Position numbers and translations under genes: made by a program. From the NCBI GenBank assembly GCA_902793515.1, contig CADBDO010000031.1, positions 1 to 11,334 on the forward strand: a stretch of 11,334 nt of DNA, given 5' to 3'. Source of the DNA: an uncultured Erysipelotrichaceae bacterium (GTDB lineage Bacteria; Bacillota_I; Bacilli_A; RFN20; CAG-826). Every line of letters starts with the position of its first letter. Positions within the stretch are counted from its first letter, which is position 1. The notes under the pieces were generated by a model. It was given only the letters and a program-made list of their open reading frames with translations, made no database searches and had not been told where the DNA came from. Of this stretch, positions 1 to 6,193 are shown piece by piece.

Positions 1-525
1 AAGTGGAACAAGAACGTCGTCCTTGTTTATCTCTTCCTTCTCCCGATGTGGATCAACTTCGTCATCAGAACCGTGGCCACCAAGCAGCTTCTTATCTTCT
101 TTGGCCTTGATCCGGCGATGCACCCATGGGTCTGTTCCATCATCGGCATGGTCTATAACTACTTACCATTTGCCATCCTTCCTCTCTATAACACGATGCT
201 CAAACTCGATAAGAGCCAGATTGAGGCGGCCGCTGATTTAGGTGCTTCCCCAGTCCAGGTCTTCATCAAGACCATCGTCCCAATGACGGTCCCTGGCATT
301 GTTTCCGCAGCTACGATGACCTTCATGCCAACGATGTCCTCTTACGTCATCACCGACGCCTTATCGGGACGTACCATCAAACTCATCGGTGGCCAGATCG
401 AACATCAGTTCCTTCATTCCCAGCTTAATGTTGGCAGCGTCTACGCCATCATCATGCTCGCCCTCATCGGACTTTCCGTCGTCTTCGAGAATTTCTTCAG
501 CGAGAAGAAGAAAGGAGCCAGGTAA
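1..525 (+). CDS. potB: Spermidine/putrescine ABC transporter permease PotB (5' partial)
   Basis: This is the C-terminal 174 residues of an inner-membrane permease of the PotABCD polyamine importer; the start lies before the window. The reading frame is open from base 1. The visible part begins in a hydrophobic helix (LFLLPMWINFVIRT) typical of PotB, then carries the EAA loop (EAAADLGASPVQVFIKTIVP, starting at visible residue 75) that docks onto the ATPase PotA, followed by two more membrane helices and a basic tail (EKKKGAR). The stop is two bases before the potC ATG, and the potC ribosome binding site lies inside this gene, so the two are translated from one message. PotB versus PotC is assigned by order and by the helix after the start. 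PotA would be expected upstream and cannot be seen here. Confidence 0.9.
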   Translation, partial: KWNKNVVLVYLFLLPMWINFVIRTVATKQLLIFFGLDPAMHPWVCSIIGMVYNYLPFAILPLYNTMLKLDKSQIEAAADLGASPVQVFIKTIVPMTVPGIVSAATMTFMPTMSSYVITDALSGRTIKLIGGQIEHQFLHSQLNVGSVYAIIMLALIGLSVVFENFFSEKKKGAR

Positions 526-527
526 CA

Positions 528-1418
528 ATGGAAAAAGATCTTGTTATGAATACTCCTAATACGGCGATGGAAGAGACCAACCGTTCTCTCCAGAGAAGAG
601 AAAAAGGGGAGAAAGCCAAGAAAGCAGTGGCCCTTACCTTTGTATGGATCATGCTCATTGTCATGTATCTCCCAATCATGTACCTCATTCTCTATAGCTT
701 CACCGACGCTAACGTCATCGGTAAGTGGCAGGGGTTCAATCTCGATTGCTACAGCACCCTCTTCAACCCGAATAACGTCTATGCCCAGCAGATTTGGGAA
801 GCCGCTTGGAACACCCTTTGGGTGGCCATCGTTGCTTCAACTCTCTCAACCGTCTTAGGAACCGCTGGCGCCATCGGCATGCATTTCCTTGGGAAGAAGT
901 TCAAAGCCGTCTTCAATTTCGCTAACGAGATTCCAATCGTCAACGCCGAGATCGTCATGGCTTTATCGCTCGTTATCCTCTTTGCCTGGCTTAAACTCCC
1001 AACGAGCGCCTTCTCCCTCATCATCGGACATATGGTTCTCACGATCCCATTCGTCGTCATCAACGTCCAGCCAAAGCTTGAGCAGATGGATCCATCCCTC
1101 TACGAGGCCGCGATGGATCTTGGCGCGAGCAGGAGCGGCGCCCTCTTCAAAGTCATGATCCCAGATCTCCTTCCAGGCATCTTCTCGGGCTTCATGATCT
1201 CAATGACTCTCTCCCTCGATGACTTTGTCATCACCGAATTCACCAAACCGTCGGAAGGTATGGATTTCCAGACCGTCTCGACCTACGTGCAAGGAACTCT
1301 CGCGAAAGGGGCCATCCCAATCCAGATTAGATCCTTCACGACCATCATCTTTGTGCTCATCGTCGCGGTCATGATTGGCTACACGATAGTAAATATTCGC
1401 AAAGCGAAGAAAATCTAA
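528..1418 (+). CDS. potC: Spermidine/putrescine ABC transporter permease PotC
   Basis: This is the second permease subunit of the polyamine importer, 296 residues long. AGGAG at 513-517 sits 10 bases before the chosen ATG, which favours this start over the in-frame ATG at 546. After a charged cytoplasmic stretch of about 32 residues there are roughly six membrane helices (about 34-57, 92-119, 140-156, 160-180, 215-235 and 265-290). The EAA loop YEAAMDLGAS starts at residue 192 and contacts PotA. The segment before it (EIVMALSLVILFAWL, then LTIPFVVINVQ) and the later LSLDDFVITEF closely resemble PotC of other bacteria. E. coli PotC is about 264 residues, so most of the extra length is the N-terminal extension. 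The gene lies between potB (2-base gap) and potD (20-base gap) in one operon. Confidence 0.93.
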   Translation: MEKDLVMNTPNTAMEETNRSLQRREKGEKAKKAVALTFVWIMLIVMYLPIMYLILYSFTDANVIGKWQGFNLDCYSTLFNPNNVYAQQIWEAAWNTLWVAIVASTLSTVLGTAGAIGMHFLGKKFKAVFNFANEIPIVNAEIVMALSLVILFAWLKLPTSAFSLIIGHMVLTIPFVVINVQPKLEQMDPSLYEAAMDLGASRSGALFKVMIPDLLPGIFSGFMISMTLSLDDFVITEFTKPSEGMDFQTVSTYVQGTLAKGAIPIQIRSFTTIIFVLIVAVMIGYTIVNIRKAKKI

Positions 1419-1438
1419 TTTTATAGGAGGAATTAGAA

Positions 1439-2818
1439 ATGAAAAAAAGCGCACTCATCTTAGGCGTTTCCGCACTCATCAGCTTAGGCGGACTCGCTAG
1501 CTGTGGCGATGCCGGAGACGGAGCCATCACCCTCACCGTCTACAACTGGGAAGACTACATCTACGAAGGTGTCGATGCCAAAGGCAACCCATTAGAGGAT
1601 TCGACCATCCTTGCCTTCGAGAAAGCCTATGCCGAAAGCCACGATGGCCAGAAGATCAAAGTCAACTACAAGACCTTCGACACCAACGAGACCATGTACA
1701 CCAAAATCAGCCAGAAACTCGTCAAGGCTGACCTCGTTTGCCCATCTGATTACATGATTCAGAAGATGCAAAGCGAAGGAATGCTCGAATCTTTAGGCTA
1801 TGACAAGGCCAACAAGAAGTACACCGAAGGCCTTGATAATGGCACCGCCAATACTTCCCCATACATCAAAGAATTATTCGATAGCAATAACTTCAGCGAT
1901 TTCGCCGTCCCATATTTCTGGGGCACAATGGGTTACACCTACAATCCTGAATACGTTTCTCAGGAACAGGTCTCTTCTTGGGATTTCCAGTGGAATCCAG
2001 GCAACGACCTCAAAGGCAATAGCCTCAAGAAGAAGATCACCATCAAAGACAGTGTCCGTGACACTTACTTCACCGCCGTCATGCACGTCTACAAAGACGA
2101 GACCATCGCCCTTAAGAATCAGCATGAAGCCGGCACTTTGACCGACAAGGCTTATAACGATGCCCTCTCTGAGATCTTCAATAGACATGACAGCGAGACC
2201 ATCGCCAAAGTCAAAGCCGCTCTCTCTGAGCTTACTGGCAATGTCACCCTTGAAGTCGACGAAGGCAAGTCCGATATGGTCCTTGGCAACATCTATGCCA
2301 ACTTAGCCTGGTCCGGTGACAGTGTCTTCTCAATGGATGAAGCTGAAGCTGCCGAAAAACCAGTTACCCTTGCTTATGAGATTCCAGAAGAAGGCTCCAA
2401 TGTCTGGTTCGATGGCTGGTGCATGCCAAAAGGCGCCAACGTCGAAGCCGCCAAAGCCTTCCTTGATTTCCTTGCTAAGCCAGAAGTGGCAGCCAAGAAC
2501 ATGGAAGCCGTCGGATATACTTCCGCCATCGCCGGTGAGGCCATCTGGGAAACCGTCAAGGATTGGTACGAAGCCGATCCAGAGGAATATAGCGAAGAGG
2601 AATGCGACGAATGTGACCTTTCTTACTTCTTCGAAGGAACCCTTCCAGAAGGCGAAGAAGCTAAGATCCTTATCCCAACCGAGGAAAGAGGCCGTCAGTT
2701 CGACGCTCAGTACCCATCTGAAGAAGTCATCAACAGATGCGCGATCATGAAAGATTTCGGCGCTGAAGGCAATGCCGCCCTCTACAAGATGTGGAACGAA
2801 TTCACCGCTTCCTTCTAA
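1439..2818 (+). CDS. potD: Spermidine/putrescine-binding lipoprotein PotD
   Basis: This is the extracytoplasmic polyamine-binding subunit that delivers substrate to PotBC; here it is a lipoprotein of 459 residues. A strong site (AGGAGG, 1425-1430, 8-base spacer) fixes the start. A signal peptide ends in the lipobox LASC with lipid-modified Cys22. YNWEDY (Trp37, Tyr40) matches the YNWTEY opening of E. coli PotD. Other pocket-like positions are DSVRD (204-208), Trp291 in NLAWSGDS, and Trp323/Asp325 in VWFDGW, equivalent by eye to the WMD motif of E. coli PotD. The protein is about 110 residues longer than E. coli PotD. Part of the excess is a very acidic segment near 378-398 containing CDEC (389-392). 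The C-terminal YPSEEVINRCAIMKDFG is common in Firmicutes PotD. Polyamine preference cannot be read from the sequence. Confidence 0.93.
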   Translation: MKKSALILGVSALISLGGLASCGDAGDGAITLTVYNWEDYIYEGVDAKGNPLEDSTILAFEKAYAESHDGQKIKVNYKTFDTNETMYTKISQKLVKADLVCPSDYMIQKMQSEGMLESLGYDKANKKYTEGLDNGTANTSPYIKELFDSNNFSDFAVPYFWGTMGYTYNPEYVSQEQVSSWDFQWNPGNDLKGNSLKKKITIKDSVRDTYFTAVMHVYKDETIALKNQHEAGTLTDKAYNDALSEIFNRHDSETIAKVKAALSELTGNVTLEVDEGKSDMVLGNIYANLAWSGDSVFSMDEAEAAEKPVTLAYEIPEEGSNVWFDGWCMPKGANVEAAKAFLDFLAKPEVAAKNMEAVGYTSAIAGEAIWETVKDWYEADPEEYSEEECDECDLSYFFEGTLPEGEEAKILIPTEERGRQFDAQYPSEEVINRCAIMKDFGAEGNAALYKMWNEFTASF

Positions 2819-2838
2819 GAGACTCAAAACAATCATTA

Positions 2839-2877
2839 AAAAGACCGCTTGATTATCTATCAGGCGGTTTTCTTTTT
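2839..2877 (+). terminator. Rho-independent terminator of potBCD
   Basis: ACCGCTTGAT (2844-2853) pairs with ATCAGGCGGT (2859-2868) around a TATCT loop, with one G-T pair. An A run precedes the stem and TTTTCTTTTT follows. It ends the transporter operon 20 bases after the potD stop. Confidence 0.88.
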
Positions 2878-2878
2878 G

Positions 2879-2913
2879 TGCTAAGATATCAAAGATATCA
2901 GTTCATATAGGAG
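2879..2913 (+). promoter_or_regulatory. Candidate promoter and operator-like dyad of the phosphofructokinase gene
   Basis: TGC-TAAGAT (2879-2887) is an extended -10 candidate immediately after the potD terminator; no convincing -35 is present. It overlaps two GATATC palindromes (2885-2890 and 2894-2899) separated by AAA, which form a 15-bp dyad. The ribosome binding site AGGAG (2909-2913) lies 9 bases before the ATG at 2923. The promoter call is weak; the dyad and the ribosome binding site are plain in the sequence. Confidence 0.4.
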
Positions 2914-2922
2914 AAATATTTT

Positions 2923-4125
2923 ATGAGCAAGATGAGAATCGTCTACTTCCAGAGCGGCGGACCGACTGCCGTTATCAACTCTTCCCTTTGCGGCGTTGTC
3001 AAAGAGGCCAAAAAGCATCCAAACGAGATCGAAGCCCTCTTCGGTTCGCTCTATGGCGTCGAAGGCTTAATCGATGACAACCTCGTTGATTTATTCGCTG
3101 AGGATGAGAAGGACATCAACCTCCTTACCCAAACCCCAGGCCAAATCCTCCATTCTTCCCGCTTCAAACTTCCAAAGGATTTCAACGATCCAGTGTTCGA
3201 GAAGATCATGGCCACCCTCAAGAAGCACAACATCAACGGTCTTCTCGTCAATGGCGGAAACGACTCCATGAATACCTGCATGAGACTCAGCCACCTTGCC
3301 AAAGAGAAAGGCCTTGACCTTAAGGTCATGGGCGTTCCAAAGACCGTCGACAATGACTTAATGGGCACTGACTTCGCCCTTGGCTTCCCAAGCGCCGCCC
3401 TCTATGTCATCAACGCCCTCAAATCCCTTATCCTCGACGTCCGTTCCTACAAGAAAGGCAAAGTCCTCTTTGTTGAGATCATGGGCAGAGATACCGGCTG
3501 GCTCACTGCCGCCGCGGATGCTCTCCCAGAAGAATGCCGCCCAGACTTCATCCTTCTCCCAGAGGTCAAACTCGATCAGAAGAAGTTCTATGAGGATCTT
3601 AGTCGCGTTTACCTCCAGAAAGGTTATGCGGTAGTGGCCCTTAGCGAAGGCATCGACATCGGCGTTCAAAGCGATGACATCGACGCGTTCGGCCACGCTC
3701 AGCTCGAAGGCGTTGCCTATGCCTTACAAGCCCGCGTTAAGGAAGACCTCCATCTCCCAACCCGTGTTACCGTGTTAAGCACCTCCATGCGTGCTTCCTC
3801 CATCCTTGCTTCCGAAGTCGACATTAATGCCGCTATCGCCTGTGGCGAAGCATGCGTCAAAGCCCTTCTCGAAGGTAAGAGCGGTATGATGGCCGTTCTC
3901 AAGAGAACCTCCGACGCCCCATACGCCTACAAGATCGAATTCGAACCAATCGAGATGGCTGCTGACGCGATCAGATACGTCCCAGAGGATTTCATGAAGG
4001 ATACCACCCATCTTTCCAAGAAATTCGCTGAGTACATCAGACCTCTTCTCGTCATGAGAAAAGACCTCAAAATCACCGATGGTCTCTTCGAATCCGCTTC
4101 CTTCAAATACAAGAAAGTCGATTAA
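2923..4125 (+). CDS. Pyrophosphate-dependent 6-phosphofructokinase
   Basis: This enzyme phosphorylates fructose 6-phosphate to the 1,6-bisphosphate, most likely with pyrophosphate as donor, in cytosolic glycolysis; that reaction is reversible. It has 400 residues. SGGPTAVIN (11-19) is the N-terminal phosphoryl-donor loop. GGNDS (111-115) has Asp114 where ATP enzymes such as E. coli PfkA have Gly104. PKTVDND (139-145) has Lys140 where PfkA has Gly124, and Asp143 is the catalytic base. These two replacements are the classic signature of PPi specificity. MGRDTGW (187-193) binds the sugar phosphate. The GGNDSM form and the length fit the clostridial-type PPi enzymes. The gene stands alone between the potD terminator and the tRNA promoter. 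Its codon use is narrow and biased, as in highly expressed genes. PPi rather than ATP use is inferred from the two residues. Confidence 0.93.
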   Translation: MSKMRIVYFQSGGPTAVINSSLCGVVKEAKKHPNEIEALFGSLYGVEGLIDDNLVDLFAEDEKDINLLTQTPGQILHSSRFKLPKDFNDPVFEKIMATLKKHNINGLLVNGGNDSMNTCMRLSHLAKEKGLDLKVMGVPKTVDNDLMGTDFALGFPSAALYVINALKSLILDVRSYKKGKVLFVEIMGRDTGWLTAAADALPEECRPDFILLPEVKLDQKKFYEDLSRVYLQKGYAVVALSEGIDIGVQSDDIDAFGHAQLEGVAYALQARVKEDLHLPTRVTVLSTSMRASSILASEVDINAAIACGEACVKALLEGKSGMMAVLKRTSDAPYAYKIEFEPIEMAADAIRYVPEDFMKDTTHLSKKFAEYIRPLLVMRKDLKITDGLFESASFKYKKVD

Positions 4126-4148
4126 ACGAAAACTCATAAGGAATAGAA

Positions 4149-4177
4149 TTGTCACTCACCCACCTCGGTGATATAAT
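4149..4177 (+). promoter_or_regulatory. Promoter of tRNA-Cys
   Basis: TTGTCA (4149-4154), a 17-bp spacer, and a perfect TATAAT (4172-4177) form the best consensus promoter in the window. The expected start is near 4184, only a few bases before the tRNA, so the 5' leader would be very short. The spacer contains CACCTCGGTG, a small dyad. No terminator was seen between the phosphofructokinase stop (4125) and this promoter, so read-through into the tRNA is also possible. Confidence 0.85.
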
Positions 4178-4187
4178 TCTTTCCGCT

Positions 4188-4261
4188 GCATCCGTAGCCA
4201 AGCGGTAAGGCAATTGACTGCAACTCAATGACCGGCGGTCCGATTCCGCCCGGATGCTCCA
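4188..4261 (+). tRNA. tRNA-Cys (GCA), CCA encoded
   Basis: The cloverleaf is complete. The acceptor stem GCATCCG (4188-4194) pairs perfectly with CGGATGC (4251-4257). The D stem is GCC (4197-4199) with GGC (4209-4211), and the D loop holds GG (4204-4205). The anticodon stem ATTGA/TCAAT (4213-4217, 4225-4229) encloses the loop CTGCAAC with anticodon GCA at 4220-4222. The T stem is GGCGG/CCGCC (4234-4238, 4246-4250). The discriminator base is T (4258), the identity element for Cys, and CCA (4259-4261) is encoded. The T loop reads TCCGATT, so position 55 is C rather than the usual T. Confidence 0.97.
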
Positions 4262-4273
4262 TTTAGTGAAAAT

Positions 4274-4303
4274 CCCTCGACACGAAAGTGTTGAGGGTTT
4301 TTT
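4274..4303 (+). terminator. Terminator of tRNA-Cys
   Basis: CCCTCGACAC (4274-4283) pairs with GTGTTGAGGG (4288-4297) around a GAAA tetraloop, with one G-T pair, followed by six T. This is the strongest terminator in the window and lies 12 bases after the tRNA CCA. Confidence 0.93.
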
Positions 4304-4320
4304 CGTCCAACAAGTAAAAT
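4291..4320 (+). promoter_or_regulatory. Candidate promoter of the acetyltransferase gene
   Basis: TTGAGG (4291-4296) is a -35 candidate inside the right arm of the tRNA terminator. TAAAAT (4315-4320) is a -10 candidate after an 18-bp spacer. The expected start, about 7 bases after the -10, falls on the A of the ATG at 4327, which would give a leaderless message. The match is moderate and needs a transcription start site. Confidence 0.4.
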
Positions 4321-4326
4321 ATAGAC

Positions 4327-4965
4327 ATGGAAAAGAAGATCGAACCCATTTACCCAAACTCCCAGTTCAAGACTTTTTGCTATATCAAAAGCGTGATCAC
4401 GAGACCCAACATTATCGTCGGCGATTATTCGTATTATGACGATAACGAAGAAGGTCCGGAGTCTTTTGAGAAGCGCGTTACGCATCACTACGATTTTATG
4501 GGGGACAAGCTCATAATCGGAAAGTTTGTCGCCATAGCAAGAGGAGTGGAATTCGTCATGAACGGCGCTAACCACATGCTTGATAGCTACACAACCTATC
4601 CTTTCGAGATCATCGATGAATTCAAAGGGTTATCCAGACCTTTCGGAAATCGCGGAAATCGTGGAGATACGGTGGTTGGCAATGATGTTTGGATTGGCCA
4701 AAAAGCGACGATTCTCCCGGGCGTCCATATCGGAGACGGCGCGATCATCGGTGCCTGTTCCGTCGTAACCAAAGACGTCCCTCCTTACTCAGTTGTTGCT
4801 GGAAACCCTGCGGAGGTGAAGAAGTACCGCTTCGACAAGGAGACGATCGATTTGCTCCTCAAACTCAAGTGGTGGGACAAAGACATGGGAGAGATCAAAA
4901 AGCTGATCCCGTTCCTAACTTCCGGTGAGATAGACAAAGAGAAACTCAAAGAACTCGTTAAATAA
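4327..4965 (+). CDS. Vat-like xenobiotic acetyltransferase (left-handed beta-helix)
   Basis: This is an acetyl-CoA-dependent O-acetyltransferase of the XAT hexapeptide family, which includes the streptogramin acetyltransferases VatA-VatE and CatB. It has 212 residues, the usual Vat length. VGDYSYYDD (31-39) and FVMNGANHMLD match VatD; His83 in NGANH is the catalytic-base position. Hexapeptide turns run through TVVGNDVWIGQKATILPG and VHIGDGAIIGACSVV, then VVAGNPAEVKKYRF and LKWWDKD, all family hallmarks. Such enzymes work as trimers. The native acceptor is unknown: chromosomal relatives are common and most are not proven resistance genes. The start is set by N-terminal similarity to VatD. An in-frame TAA at 4315-4317 excludes a longer form, and no Shine-Dalgarno site precedes it. 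Its Pro codons are mixed (CCA, CCC, CCG, CCT), unlike the genes to the left. Confidence 0.88.
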   Translation: MEKKIEPIYPNSQFKTFCYIKSVITRPNIIVGDYSYYDDNEEGPESFEKRVTHHYDFMGDKLIIGKFVAIARGVEFVMNGANHMLDSYTTYPFEIIDEFKGLSRPFGNRGNRGDTVVGNDVWIGQKATILPGVHIGDGAIIGACSVVTKDVPPYSVVAGNPAEVKKYRFDKETIDLLLKLKWWDKDMGEIKKLIPFLTSGEIDKEKLKELVK

Positions 4966-4970
4966 GAAAG

Positions 4971-4998
4971 AAAGCCTGATAGAAATGCCAGGTTTTTT
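4971..4998 (+). terminator. Terminator of the acetyltransferase gene
   Basis: AAAGCCTG (4971-4978) pairs with CAGGTTTT (4989-4996), with one G-T pair and a 10-base loop, and ends in a run of T (4993-4998). The stem is modest, but the position just after the stop fits. Confidence 0.7.
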
Positions 4999-5097
4999 CA
5001 TAACAAAAGAAAACCCTCGCAAATCCGCAACGAAATACCTATTTTCGGTCGGAAAATGCGATAAGATTTATGAGGTTTAGCAAGGGGTACATCATTT
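4999..5097. other. Intergenic stretch before the four-helix membrane protein gene
   Basis: No gene or RNA structure was recognised. TAAGAT (5062-5067), preceded by TGCGA, is a possible -10 without a matching -35. AAGGGG (5082-5087), 10 bases before the ATG at 5098, is the likely ribosome binding site. Confidence 0.4.
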
Positions 5098-6030
5098 ATG
5101 AATAAACACATCGTCAACGCCCTAAAGGATTATGGGTTCAGTTTTGAGAAGAATAATGGTTACGGTTTTATAAACGGATACGAGGTCAACGTCGTCAATA
5201 ACCCAATGGCTATGGGTCCCGTTTTCCTTTTCTCGACTTATCTTCCTCAGACGAAAAAGAACGATTTCGTCATGGAGTTGAATAGCCGCAAAATCTCACT
5301 TCTCCAATGCGTGCCTTTCGATTTCGGCGTCGCAATCATGATCGGAGCCATGACATATGGCACTTTTGAGAAGAAGCTCCCTAGCGTTCTTTCCGCCATC
5401 CTCGAAATCCTTGAATCGCTTGAAGCGCCTAAAAAGGAAATCTGCCCTCAGTCCGGCGAAAACCTGGAAGAGGTGGAGTCCAAGGTCATCGCCATTCAGG
5501 GCGGTGGCGTGAAGATCCGTCTTTCCACCAAGGCGGTTGAGACCGTCAACAGCATAATCGACAAGAGCAACGAGGATTTCAAAAATATGCCAAACAACTA
5601 CGCCAAAGGCTTTGGCGGTATCTTGATTGGCGCTTTAGCGGGCCTTGCCTTGACCATCATCTTCTCTCTTGCCGGCGTCATCACCGCTTTCTCATCGCTT
5701 GTCGCCATCTTCCTTGGAGTCTTCTTATATAAGAAATTCGGCGGAAAGCCAAACGGCGTCATGATCTTCATGAGCTTCGCCACAACGCTTATCGTCATTC
5801 TTGGCGCTGTGTTCCTTGCCTATGTCATGGCCGCCAACCTGGCCTGCATCGAAGCGGGCGTCGACCTCAAAGGCATTCCTGCTCTTAATCTCTGCCTCGA
5901 AAATGCTCCGGAGTTCCGCGCCATGTTCATCGGTGACATGGCCCTCAACGGCTTATTCATTCTTTTGGGCGAAGGTTTCTCGATCTTCCGCTTAAGCCAG
6001 ATGATCAGAAGGCCAAAGAACATCGAATAA
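5098..6030 (+). CDS. Four-helix membrane protein of unknown function
   Basis: I do not recognise a named family. The product has 310 residues and no signal peptide. Residues 1-110 look like a small soluble alpha/beta domain (GYGFINGYEVNVV, PVFLFSTYLP, then a helix LPSVLSAILEILESLE). A short CPQSGENL (116-123) resembles a zinc-ribbon half site that keeps one Cys. Residues 124-170 look like a second soluble segment ending in NMPNNYAKGFGG. Four hydrophobic segments follow at about 172-193, 195-211, 221-250 and 279-298, with KKFGGK (212-217) between the second and third, suggesting a cytosolic loop and a cytosolic N-terminus. The tail is basic (RRPKNIE). The gene appears to be transcribed alone, between terminators at 4971-4998 and 6053-6075. 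A membrane-anchored ligand or protein-binding module is only a guess. Confidence 0.85.
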   Translation: MNKHIVNALKDYGFSFEKNNGYGFINGYEVNVVNNPMAMGPVFLFSTYLPQTKKNDFVMELNSRKISLLQCVPFDFGVAIMIGAMTYGTFEKKLPSVLSAILEILESLEAPKKEICPQSGENLEEVESKVIAIQGGGVKIRLSTKAVETVNSIIDKSNEDFKNMPNNYAKGFGGILIGALAGLALTIIFSLAGVITAFSSLVAIFLGVFLYKKFGGKPNGVMIFMSFATTLIVILGAVFLAYVMAANLACIEAGVDLKGIPALNLCLENAPEFRAMFIGDMALNGLFILLGEGFSIFRLSQMIRRPKNIE

Positions 6031-6052
6031 TCTATATTTCATACATACAATC

Positions 6053-6075
6053 AACACACCTTATGGTGTGTTTTT
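6053..6075 (+). terminator. Terminator of the four-helix membrane protein gene
   Basis: AACACACC (6053-6060) pairs perfectly with GGTGTGTT (6065-6072) around a TTAT loop and runs into T (6071-6075). It lies 22 bases after the stop. Confidence 0.85.
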
Positions 6076-6081
6076 GTTATG

Positions 6082-6104
6082 TTTGGAAAATTGTCCAAAA
6101 TTGG
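6082..6104. promoter_or_regulatory. Operator-like inverted repeat upstream of the DUF6273-like gene
   Basis: TTTGGA (6082-6087) and TCCAAA (6094-6099) form an 18-bp dyad with the centre AAATTG. A second, overlapping dyad, CCAA-AA-TTGG, spans 6095-6104. No T tract follows, so it is not a terminator. Downstream, TGC-GACAAT (6149-6157) is a weak extended -10 and TTGCGC (6127-6132) a loosely spaced -35. The regulator is unknown. Confidence 0.4.
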
Positions 6105-6180
6105 GCGAAATACTTTTTGCATTTTCTTGCGCTGAATAGCCTTTTTCGTGCGACAATATCTTTACAAAGCATCTTCTTTT

Positions 6181-6186
6181 GGGAGG
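6181..6186 (+). promoter_or_regulatory. Ribosome binding site that sets the start at 6194
   Basis: GGGAGG ends 7 bases before the ATG at 6194. An in-frame ATG at 6179 would put this site inside the gene and add five residues before a normal signal sequence, so 6194 is preferred. Confidence 0.8.
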
Positions 6187-6193
6187 CTTACAT

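Noticed and set aside
2330..2836. Long open frames on the minus strand within potD and other genes
   Set aside because: They lie opposite strongly coding plus-strand genes, have no ribosome binding site or family features, and follow from the codon bias of the real genes.
3253..3267. GGNDS instead of GGDDS in the phosphofructokinase, as a possible loss of a metal-binding Asp
   Set aside because: As I recall the clostridial-type PPi-dependent enzymes, GGNDSM is their normal form, and Asp114 plus Lys140 are both present, so the site looks intact.
4188..4261. tRNA-Cys as an integration site of a mobile element
   Set aside because: No integrase gene is present, and the 3' end of the tRNA is not repeated downstream. 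The similar GCGGATG strings near 8352 and 9010 encode the SGC of lipoboxes and are coincidence.
4327..4965. Calling the Vat-like gene a streptogramin resistance gene
   Set aside because: The family match is clear, but chromosomal homologs are widespread with unknown acceptors, and sequence alone does not show drug acetylation.
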